Positions 11,901 to 23,900 of a stretch of DNA of 60,316 nucleotides are shown piece by piece (the stretch's first letter is position 1; every line of letters starts with the position of its first letter). The notes below the pieces were generated by a model. It was not told where the DNA came from. It was given only the letters and a program-made list of their open reading frames with translations, and did not search any database. Source of the stretch: Branchiostoma floridae (Eukaryota > Chordata > Leptocardii > Amphioxiformes > Branchiostomatidae); contig NC_049980.1 in NCBI RefSeq assembly GCF_000003815.2, positions 5,407,606 to 5,467,921 on the forward strand. Direction: 5' to 3'. A program made the translations under genes and the position numbers.

Positions 11901-14900
11901 CCGGTTGATGGTGTCCGAACTCCGTTAGCTGGGGCCGTCAATCCCGTACATTGTCTGCCTGAAAAAAAAAGAGTCTTCGTCAATAATCTTTTGTCGTAAT
12001 GATACATGGAACTACATACGTCAACTGGAATGTCTGTGTGAACTATTGAATATGAAAAAAGGACACATTTCAGGAGGTTATGGTTCTTTTCCAACCATTG
12101 TAAGTGCTGTGTAAGTTGACTTACGTGTGCATGTATGAACAGGATTACTCCATGTTCCGTCAGCTTGACACGTCGCAGAGGCTGCACCATTCCGTTCGTA
12201 TCCCGTGTTGCAGGTGTAGCTGACCACGTTCTGGTAGCTGTACGGTCCAGCAGCTGGACTTATCGCTCCGTTGGCTGGTGCCGTCTGAGCCGGACATTGG
12301 ACAGCTATAATGGAAAGTACAGAAAGAACTTCCACTCAAATTTGAGAATAAAATTACAATGTATGCCTTCTGTTGTGTAGAACATCTAGGTCATGTTTCG
12401 ATAGTGGTTGACAAAAATGTGCAATAGCAGTTAATACAGCCGCATTCTACCTTCTGTCAGCCTGGCCATGCAACACTAGTACTGTTATTGTCAAATAGCT
12501 TGCGTGCATTCCTTGTCATTACAAAAGTACATTTCTGCACCGGCAAGACACAGACTACATGTGCCAGTGCAGATGATAGCAGATGTAGTTTTTCCAACGT
12601 CTGAACATCGAAAGTGGCCATCAATCCTATCATTGACTTTTCTCCATTATAATGCAGGCGGCTGAAAACACATTCTACTATAAATCATATATAAGTGTCA
12701 AAAGCATCTTACGTGTGCATGTTGGGACAGGATTGCTCCATTGGCCGTTCGCTTGGCACGTCACAGGAGAGACTCCGTTCAGTTGGTATCCCGAGTTACA
12801 GGTGACTGTAACCTGGTTCAGGTAGGAGTATGGTCCGGGAGGACTCAGCGCTCCGTTAGTTGGGGCCGTCAACGCCGGACATGATCTGGCTGTAATTGTC
12901 AACAACGTTTATAACGGGATCCATTTCCGTACTACAGACGCAAAAAAAAACGGCCGACAAAGTACATCTGTTCTATCTTGTTTGGAATTCATATATAAGG
13001 TCAAACGTGTAATTTTTCTTTAACCACCATTTTGTGAAAGTCTGCACACTAAATATCGATGGACATTGCTAACACATATCAATATCAAACAACCGTCATT
13101 CCCATTCCCAAAACAAAACCACCGACTGTGGAAGATCTCCGACCAGTCTCGCTAACCTCTATATTAGCAAAGGTGTGTGAAGGATTTGTAGCCAAGTGGA
13201 CATTGTCAGACATCATCGCCAACATCGATCCTAAACAGTTTGGCGGACTGCCTGGTAAGTCAACAACACATTGTCTAGTGGACATTCTACACCATCTCAG
13301 TTCTACCTCGGACCGGAGAGGAACACTTAGCAGCATCGTTCTTACCGACTTCTCGAAGGCATTCGATCGTGTTCAACACACGACCGCGATAACAAGGCTG
13401 CTGGAGTTAGGATGCAGACCTTCACTGATCCCCTGGATATGTAACTTCCTCACTGAGAGACGACAACGCGTCTTGTACCAGGGCTCTCATTCAGTATGGG
13501 AAATACTCACCTGCGGGTTGCCACAGGGCACTGTTCTAGCACCCATCATTTTCATAGCCATAATTAACAGCGCCGCCAAAGGTACACGATCAGAAAACTG
13601 GAAGTTCGTGGACGATCTTTCAATGATCGAAAGCAGACTCGTGCATGAAACATCACTCCTGCAGCAAGACCTCAATGCTCTGGAACAGTGGACGTCTGAC
13701 AGCCACATGAAGCTGCACCCCAAGAAGTGCATGGTTATGCATGTATGGTTCACAAAAGTTCCACCTCCTCTCCCAACGTTGTACATTGATGGTCACCCCC
13801 TTCAGCAAGTCACTTCTGCCAAACTGTTAGGGGTGATAGTTCAGTCTGACCTGAAATGGAACGGCCACGTGAACCACATCATCAGCCAGAGTAGCAGACG
13901 ACTCTTCCTTCTACGTCACCTCAAAAGGTTCAAACTCCCTGTATCTGACCTGGTGACTGTGTACATAACCTATGTGCGCCCGCTGTGCGAGTATGCCTGC
14001 CCCGTCTGGAGTCCTGGGCTAACATCAACTCAAACAGCCCAGATAGAGAGCATTCAGCGCCGTGCCTGTCGGATAATCCTTGGTAGATGCTATTCAAGGT
14101 ACTCGGTAGCATGCGACATACTGGGACTACCCACTCTCCAGCAACGACGTGAACAGCTCACTATGAAATTCGGCTACACCTTCTTGCAATCAAGAACATT
14201 CCGACAGTGGCTACCACCAACCCGAGGTGAGACCAGTGGACGACGGACCAGGTCACACAGCAAACTGAACACTATCAATGCGAGAACGGAGCGGTATAAG
14301 AACAGTACCATTCCGCACATCGTCCGACTACTGAACTCATGAACTGTATTGTGTTTTTACCTTATCTGTCGATTTTAACGGTCAATCCAATATGTATATA
14401 TTTTAATACGTTTGATAACTGTAAACGATTTTAAATATCCTGTTAAGTACTATGTGAGTACACGAGCAATTCAGAGGGCTCAGCCCATTATTGAGCCCTG
14501 CTATTCTGTACATTTTTGATGGACCAAATAAACCAATATTATTATTATTAATATCTTACCTGTGCATGTTCCGACAGGGTTGCTCCATGTTCCATCAGTT
14601 TGGCACGTCACAGGAGAGACCCCGTTCAGTTGGTATCCTGGGTTACAGTTTACATTGACCGTGCTCGGGTAGGTGTGAGGTCCGGGAGGACTCAGCGCTC
14701 CGTTAGCTGGGGCCGTCAACGTCACACATGTTCTGGCTGGAATGGACAAAAATTGCAACTTTCATTTATAATACGGGGATCTTTTTTTGTACTTCAGATG
14801 CAAGAAAAGGGGACATCTGAAAACCTACGTTCTTTCAAATACTGTTTTGAACTCATATACATTGTAATACTTCTTTGACTACAATCTGACAACTGTCTGT

Positions 14901-17900
14901 ATACTACGAATTGTTGTTCATGGCTAACATATCAACTTGAAAGTAGTCTTACCTGTGCATGTTCCAACAGGGTTGCTCCATGTTCCGTCAGCTTGGCACG
15001 TCACAGGAGAGACTCCGTTCAGTTGGTATCCCGAATTACAGGTGACTGTGATCTGATTCGGGTAGGCGTACGGTCCAGGAGAACTCAGAGCTCCGTTAGT
15101 TGGGGCCGTCAACCCTGGACATGGTCTGGCTGTAATGGTTAATGAATGAATGAAGACCTTTATTGTACATACATACATACCCACTGGGTTCAGTACAGGT
15201 CGTAACAAAAGATACATGACATATATACATAGAATTTACAATACACCAGAATCGTATTCTACTAACGATGACCAATGTTATTTTAGGAACCTCTGCAGTA
15301 TGTGCATATGAAGCGACGTCTTTGTTCCGTCTAATATCTAGTGAAGCCGTATCTAAATGTAGAATAAATAAAATAAAAAAAAATGTAGAATGATTTTACG
15401 TTTCTTCGCCAAGGTTTGGATATTGAGAGCTAGGAGCCATCCTTCTTTTGCTCTCAATACCTTCATCTAAATATGCAATTGTTTGTTCTACGAGTGTCAA
15501 ACTCGTCTTACGTGTGCATGTTGGGACAGGGTTGCTCCATGTTCCATCAACTTGACACGTCACAGAAGAGACTCCGTTCAGTTGGTATCCCGAGTTACAG
15601 GTGAACGTGATCGTGTTCGTGTAGAAGTTTGAACCGGTTAAGGGTGTCCGCACTCCGTTAGTTGGGGCCGTCAACGCCGGACATTGTCTGGCTGAAATGG
15701 TGAAATATTCATGTTCAGATATCTAATATTGTACATAAGATGCACGGAGCGATGTCCTATAGTCGATGTTGTCTTTTCAACGTTTCAACATATAAAGGCG
15801 CCTTTATTCTTGTACTTCCATTCACAATAGTATAGGTGGGTAAAACACACTGACTAGTCTGTATAGACCGTGACTGATAGTAGTTATTAATAGTAAAACA
15901 CATTTGGCTAAACATCGCTTCATGTATATATCAGAGTCAAACTCATCTTACGTGTGCAGGTAGGAACAGCATTACTCCATGTTCCAGTAGCTTGGCATGT
16001 CAAAGGGGAGACTCCGCTCAGTTGGTATCCCGTGTTACAGGTGAACGATATCTGGTCCTGGTAGAGGTTCGATCCGGTAGCGGGTGTCCGTGCTCCGTTA
16101 GTCGGGGCCGTCAAATCCGGGCATGGTCTACCTAAAATTGTGAAAGAGTGAAGTTTATTTCTCTATGTACTAAAACTACATGTTGCGTTGTTCTCAAAAT
16201 ATCTGGTTGCCAATGTTTGATTAAAAGGGGCCATTCTTTATCTCTTTGCCTAAAGGCTAACTGCAAGTACATGAGATATACATGTGACAATGAAGAACAA
16301 TAATAAACATAATTGCAACAAGAGGCTACTCGAATCCTAATGTTGGTTATTTCTAAACAGGTTGGCCTTGACTTCTTTGGGAAGCAGAGGTAGACGAAAA
16401 CCCCAGTTTTTTTGTGGGTTCAAAACGAAAATAGCTCTCTGTCCGTCTTTGAATATGGAAAAGTTTGGATATGTCTTTGTGCCTTCTCTAAACAAAGTGG
16501 TTCTTTTGGTTTGGCTAAATGAACACTTTGAAATAAAATTTGTTTCGTCGTCGACTGCTTAAGATGTACATTATTTACAAAATGTTTCGTATCTTTTAAA
16601 TCGCCATTATGTCCTTCTTATATCTTACGTGGACATGTTGGAACAGGGTTGCTCCATGTCCCCCCAGCTTGGCACGTCGTACTAGGAAAGCCGTTTAGGA
16701 CGTATCCCGTGTCACAGGTGAACGTGATCGTGTTCTGGATGGAGTTCGATCCGGTAGGGGGCGTCCGTGCTCCGTTAGTTGGGGCCGTCAAATCCGGGCA
16801 TTGGGCTACTGCAATTGAAAGTAAAAAATAACCTTCTGGCAAACCTGGAGGTAAAACTGAAATATCTTATGATATGTGCATTTAGATAAAGAATCGATCT
16901 TTCTTGAAATAGACCTTCACAACAGGCTTCCGGGAGACTCTAAACTAGCAATTAAAAATAGTAAATTTCAATTCACAACTATTGTACAAAGCACAATCAT
17001 TATGTTAACGTACTGTATCGTTTGCTGCAAGGCAAAATAAAACATTCCATGAGAACAGTCTACTTTTCTATGCGGGGCGACGTCGACGGACGTAAAAAGT
17101 GGCATTTTGTAATATCTAAAATCTAAAGAGGTCATGCACATTTGATGCTAACACATCTATACGTAGTCATGTAAAAATCAAGTAGAAAGATATTGCTAGT
17201 ATGTGTCAAACTAGTCTTACGTATACATGTTGGAACAGGGTTGCTCCATGTTCCGTCAGCTTGGCATGTCACAGGAGAGACTCCACTCAGTTGGTACCCC
17301 GAGTTACAGGTGACTGTAACCTGGTTCTGGTAGGAGTATGGTCCGGGAGGACTCAGTGCTCCGTTAGTTGGGGCCGTCAACCCTGGACATGGTCTGGCTG
17401 AAATGGTTTAACAATCATTTTTATTTTAGGAATCTCTACAGCAATGTCTTTTTGTCATCTTTTATGCCTAGGTTACACATGGCCGACTTTGGCTCCCGAA
17501 CAATAGCCGACTCTTAGCCGAATCAAGTCGGCAGTAGTTCGGGAGTAGTCTGACCAGTTTAGGCCACGCCTATTTTTTTAGCGCCGAACATGTCCCGAAC
17601 ATCTCCCGACCAGTAAATGACTTACTCTCGACTGTGTCCTGAATGCTGTCAAACCTATTCCCTACCATGCCGACCTCTAGGCACAAACTGCCGAATCACT
17701 CCTGACTGATTCCCAACCGATTGCCGACCCTCTCTCAACTTGAAATAGACATAATCAGCGATTTTCAAAAGAGTGGTTATTTTCGTTTTTAATCAAGATT
17801 ATCATTTCTTCTATTTTGTAAACATCACCAAAAGATCAAATTTGGATCACAGATAGCTCCAATGTGGCATCTATGGTTCTTTTTGTTTTTGGCTGGATGT

Positions 17901-20900
17901 CGGTCGTGGGAAGTTCGGGGGTGATTCGTCTACGTCCTGGCAATAGTCCTTGTGAATGCTTGGGAATGAGTTAGCAGAGATTTGTCTACGGTCTTGGGGT
18001 GAATCATTGGTAAGTTGGAAACAAGCTGGGAGTAAGTCAGCAGTGTTTATGGCGTTGTTAAGATTTAATTTGACTGCTGACTTACTCCCGAACACCAACC
18101 GAACACTAGCCGACCGTGCCGAACACCAGCCGACCACCGACCGACCCATTCCATAGTTGCCGTTCAGAGCCGAATGTTTTGAACATTTCAAAATATTCGG
18201 ATGGAGCAGCCGAATACCAGCCGACTCAGCCGAACGCCAGCCGAACGTCAGCCGACTCAGCCGAACGCCAGCCGACTACAGCCGACTAGCTCCCGAATCA
18301 CTCCTAAACCATAGTCGGGAGAGAGTCGGGAGCCAAATTCGGCTATGTGTAACCTAGGCATAAAGTAGCAATAAACATCCTCCCTTAAATGTTCAACTAC
18401 TATCTAGTGTAGTCTTGTGTAAATGCGGATGATTGTTTGCCAACGTTAGGTATTGAGAGGGGGCATCTTTCTTATGCTCTCAAATACCTTCATTCAGAGA
18501 TAACATTGTTCTATGAACGTCTTACGTGTGCATGTTGGGACATTGTTGCTCCATGTTCCGTCAGCTCGGCATGTCAAAGGAGAGACTCCGTTCAGTTGGT
18601 ATCCCGAGTTACATGTGAACGTGATCGTGTTTGTGTAGAAGTTCGAACCGGTTGAGGGTGTCCGCGCCCCGTTGGTGGGGGCCGCCAACACCGGACATTG
18701 CCTGGCTGGAATGGAGAAATATTCATGTTTAGATATCTAACATTGTACGTAAGATAACTCTAGCGACGTCCTATAGTCGATGTTGTCTTTACAAAGTTTG
18801 TTTTAATATAAAAATATCGCCTTCAATCTTGTACTTCTCTTCACAATAGCGTAGGTGAGTAAAGACACAGTCATACTCTGTATAGACTCAGTGGTAGTAG
18901 TAGTAGTAGTACCAGCACAGTTGGCTAGAAATCGCTTTTATTTTAAGTCAAATTCATCTTACGTGTGCATGTCGGAACAGCATTGCTCCATGTTCCGGTA
19001 GCTTGGCATGTCAAAAGGGAGACTCCGCTCAGTTGGTATCCCGTGTTACAGGTAAAAGATATCTGGTCCTGGTAGAGGTTCGATCCGGTTGGGGGTGTCC
19101 GCGCTCCGTTAGTTGGGGCCGTCAATACCGGGCATGGTCTACCTGAAATTGTGAAAGGGTAATGTTCAGGTATCTATTTACTTAACCTACGTGGCGCGAC
19201 GTCCACTAGTAAATGTCCGGTTGTCAACGCTTGAACATTTAAATACATACAAAGTGTATGTGCAAAGTGTTTACTTTTTACTTTTGAACACACTGCATGT
19301 ATTACTATGAAAATACATTTTGCTAGAAATTTTTAGCATACTAGTACATCATTGTGAAATGCATTTTACGTGTGCATGTTGGAACTTTTGAATATTGAAG
19401 TGTCACACGTTTTCATTCTCTTAATCTCAATTGCTATTCGGTTCATGCTTAATACTGCAGTTTGAAGGACATTGCTAGCAAAAAACTAAATCGCCTTACG
19501 TGGACATGTTGGTACAGGGTTGCTCCATGATCCGTCAGCTTGGCACACCGTATTAGGGCTGCCGTTCAGGACGTATCCAGAGTTACAGGTGAACGATATC
19601 GTGTTCGGGTAGGAGTTTGAACCGGTAGATGGGTTCCGCGCTCCGTTAGCTGGGGCCGACAGCACCGGGCATTGGACAGCTGCAATGAAAATTTAAAAAA
19701 GAAACTCTCTGTTGAACCTGGAAATCACAATGTCTTAAGCATTAAACAGTGTTCCACCGGAATAAATCACACAATCATTTAGAAGGGCGTAACTGTGTTA
19801 CCTACTTTTACACGTGATGGTGGTTGTCACAATGATATCACCATATTTCACCACTTCATTTGTTCAGATGTTCTCCTCTTGTTAGTGAATTAACGTGATA
19901 GAGGAATGTTATCACATTTTAAAACGATTAGACACATTTTTTATCTTACTAGCGAATTAATGCGATAGCGGTGTGCTATCACATTTTCCTTAGTAAACGA
20001 TATTTTGAACCACTTGCTAGTGAATTAATTTGATAGAGGGGTGCTATCACATTTTTTTTACAAGTAGACACATTTTTTTACTCCTTAACTAATTTTAATC
20101 CTTTCTTGTCTTCTCGCTTATGGGTGTGCGTGTGTGTGTGACAGATGCATTTTGCTTGATATCGCTAATATCTGTCAGTGTCAAATTCATCTTACGTGTG
20201 CAAGTATGGACAGGGTTGCTCCAAGTTCCGTCAGCTTGGCACGTCGCACTTGTAGCTCCATTTCGGATGTATCCCGTGTTACAGTTGAATGCTACCAGGG
20301 TGGGGTAGGAGGTTGCTCCGGCGGGACTTAGCGATCCAAACGCTGGGGCCGTCAATACAGGACATTGAACCGCTGGAATGAAGAATACAAAACATTCCCT
20401 GTGAAAACATGTATAGGGCAAAAAATCACAATATTTTGCAAGTATCAAAGCCTTCTAAGTAGGATACATGGAGCTGGAGCTCACAGGGCTACGGTATCGC
20501 AGGGACAACGTGAACGTATCGTTTTTAAGGGGATGTGTGAGTGTGCGAATCATCAGAAAGAATTCCTTATACCACCCTCACATGTAGCGAAAATCGATCG
20601 GACGACGAGTCTGCGAGATCTAAACTACGAGGAGGCATGACCCTGACGAGAAGGGGGGAACTTTGCCATTTCTTCGTCGGCATCAAGGTTATGCCTCCTC
20701 GTACTTTAGAGCTCGCAGACTCGTCGTCTGATCGATTTTCGCTACATGTGAGAGGGGTATTACGGTTGCATGTCGGAGGACTTGCACTCCATGCACCATT
20801 TGCAAGGCAGGTAAGCATGGCTTGGCTGACCATGTTGGTTGCCACAAAAGGTATCACAGTATTTCACCTGCTCTTTTAGACCAGATTTGTTCCTGTTACC

Positions 20901-23900
20901 AGTGCATTAATGTGAGGGGTGCTATCACATTTTCATTAGTAGACAAAGTCTTTTTACTCTTTTACGCTTTTACCCCTTTTAATCATTTCTTGTTTTCTCG
21001 CTACCTTATTAGTGTGGGTGTACGTGACTGTGTAACAGCTGCATTTTGCTTGATGTTAGTGTCAAAATCATCTTACGTGTGCAAGTGGGGACAGGGCTAC
21101 TCCATTGGCCGTCAGCTTGGCACGTCGCACTAGAAGCTCCGTTTCGGACGTACCCCGTGTTACAGGTGAAGGTGACCTGATCCTGGTACTGACGTCTGTT
21201 TGTAGGTGTCAGCGCACCGTTCACTGGTGCCGTCAGGGCAGGGCATTGTACAACTGGAAATGTACAACAATCAACTTGTTACTTTGGTAATACATTTTTA
21301 CAAACCATTTCAAGCAAGGCACAGGTATATTTCGTATCTATGAAACAATGACACCTGTCAGATGGTAATGTTACGGTCCAATTTGGAAAAGACGGTCCCT
21401 TCGGGTAGTTTAGGGGAAGATTTTCTGCACAAACTCGCAGTTAAAAGCAACCCGGGACACGGCAACAAATATACACCTAATGGTGAAACATCGAGGGGTA
21501 TTAACCTCGCGGTATCCGGCAGTCCGACGGGACAAATATGTGGCTTCAAAGTCCGACAGGGGCTACATGCCTATACGGACACCTGTGCAAATGTGATCGT
21601 AGTATGAGGCAAAAGTTGAATGAATATTGACGAACCTGTGCAGGTGAGACCGTTCCCGACGAATCCCACGTTACACGTGCACGAGTAGGTCCTCCCCAAC
21701 ACTTGGCAGGTGGCGTTGGTATGACACGGAAATGGATCGCACAGGTTACTGGCTGTAAAAGCAAGGTTAGTTGTCATTAATATGGATCTACGATTTTGTG
21801 ACAGGAGACAATTGTTTTTGCTATTCTATACTGATTTTCAACCAAGAAAGGAGAGAAAAGGGAAAATATTATGCCAAACTGGAAAGAGGACTTAGTGAAA
21901 AATATCTGAGATTTTGGACAAGAACAAATAAAGGTCAGAATATATATTTTCAACTATCTAGAGACCACTGTGGGGTATGTCTAGATTTTTAGACGACAGG
22001 TATGTAAGCTGCAGGGCCAAATAGAAACTGGGAAAGTCGTAGTACTCACCGTTACAAATGTTCTCTCTTATAGATCTGGGTTGAATTGCATTCACAAGGC
22101 TGTCATAATCCGTCAGCCTGAACACCCTGTTAGGGTCACCAGCAATGTTCTCTAGAGTAGCTTGATCAATGTCGCTTTCCGAGCCAACTCCCACAACGAA
22201 CACGGTGATGCCCATTTGGCGTATCAGCTGTGCCGGAACGGTGACGTTGTCCTCAGATACATCGTCGGTTAACACGACCAAGAAATCAAGAGTATCATTC
22301 CGCCGGCCGTTTATCTCGAGAAAGGAATTGTTACGCACGTGATCGAGACCAAGACCAGTATAGGTGTGTCCTCTGTCGTACGGAATGTCGCGGATCGCTG
22401 TCAAGAGCTCATCTCTTGTATAATTTTCGTTGAGCTTCACGCGAGTAACCTGGTCGTCTCTGTCACTGAACGTAACGATACCGACTCTCGTGTCGTTTTC
22501 TCCGAGTGTAAAGTAGTTGACCACGGTCTGGATGAACGTCTTTGCATCCTCGAACCCGCTCGTCCTGAAACTCTCCGAGCTGTCCAGGAGGAAGACCAGG
22601 TCTACTGGGTAAGGGCAGGTGTTGGCTGAAAAGATGAAAATTATGAAATATATATTTTTTATGTGATTGACAACAACGGAGAAACGACAAGGATGTTACT
22701 GGTTACACATGGTCAAAAATAGAGATGATAAAAGAACACATAACTTGATCTCATCTTGGAGAATACTAAGACCGCAGATGCCAATAGATGGCATCTAAAC
22801 TATAAGTGCACTATAACAACATCAAGATAGGGGTGATTTCTGTTATGTTACATATGCATAGTCCTATAAATACATGTACCGATACGGTACATGTACCTCA
22901 AAAGAATGGACATGTACTTTAGCATATAACATGACGACATGCCAAAGTACATGCTTATGCATCAAAGGGATATTGAGGTTTAGCTGCGAACGCACAGACA
23001 AAACCAATCGCAATATCTCCGTAGGAGGTTAACCGTCACGGAGGTAAACTAATAAGGAAATTACATTGCACTATTGATCAACATAACTGTGAGCAAGATA
23101 TGGTTGACGCGGTCATGCCTTGATTTTTGCAACAAAGGCCGATAAATCAAACGTGTTTTTTTTTTAATCAGGGTATGCGAATCATGCTTGTTTAAAATGA
23201 TGAATGTCCTTATATGCATAAAAATTCTGGATTATCATTTCTATAAGTCTTTCAAATTATTAATAAGGCACCATTAGCCTCATAAAGAATCAAACAAAAG
23301 GGCTGGTTAAGTTAAGCATTATGTAAAACTGTATATAATACTAATCAGGTCTGTACAGACGAGTACAGATAACTCTATGACATTACTTTGTATGTTTAGA
23401 TAGGCCTGCCAGTCATTGCTAGTATTGAAGGACTAGTACTCACCCAGTGCAGGTGGGATCGTCTGGGAAGCAGCTGTAATAAATCATATTTTCATTAATA
23501 ATTTCCGATAACAAAGTAGTTGAAAATAGTAGCAACAATAGTCAGAAAATATTCCCATATCTGTTTTAGTGATAGACATTAATAAGTGTTGTCAAGAGTT
23601 CACAAGGAACGCGCACGTGTCGACTAAGTAGTTTTTTTGTGATCCGATTGACCTTCAAGGTTACCTTAGATGATAGGTTACTATGCGACTAGTGTTTTGT
23701 GATTCCATTGACCTTTGAAAATTTGAGCTCACAGCTACCGATGGGTACCCAAACCGTTGCCAACATGCTTAAACTACGTATAATGCATCGACTAAATAGT
23801 GTTCTGTGAGTCGTTTGACATTCAAGGTCACGTGTAAAGAAAATTTGGCCCCAAGTTACTGTGCGGCTAGTCTTCTGTGATTCGATAAGCCGTTGACGTC

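Noticed and set aside
13059-13082. ATG at 13059 as the start of the LINE protein
   Set aside because: That ATG is in host intron text repeated next to other CCP exons; the element is 5'-truncated.
17871-18191. 106-codon minus-strand frame
   Set aside because: Inside the foldback element's repetitive CCGA-rich interior; no recognisable domain.
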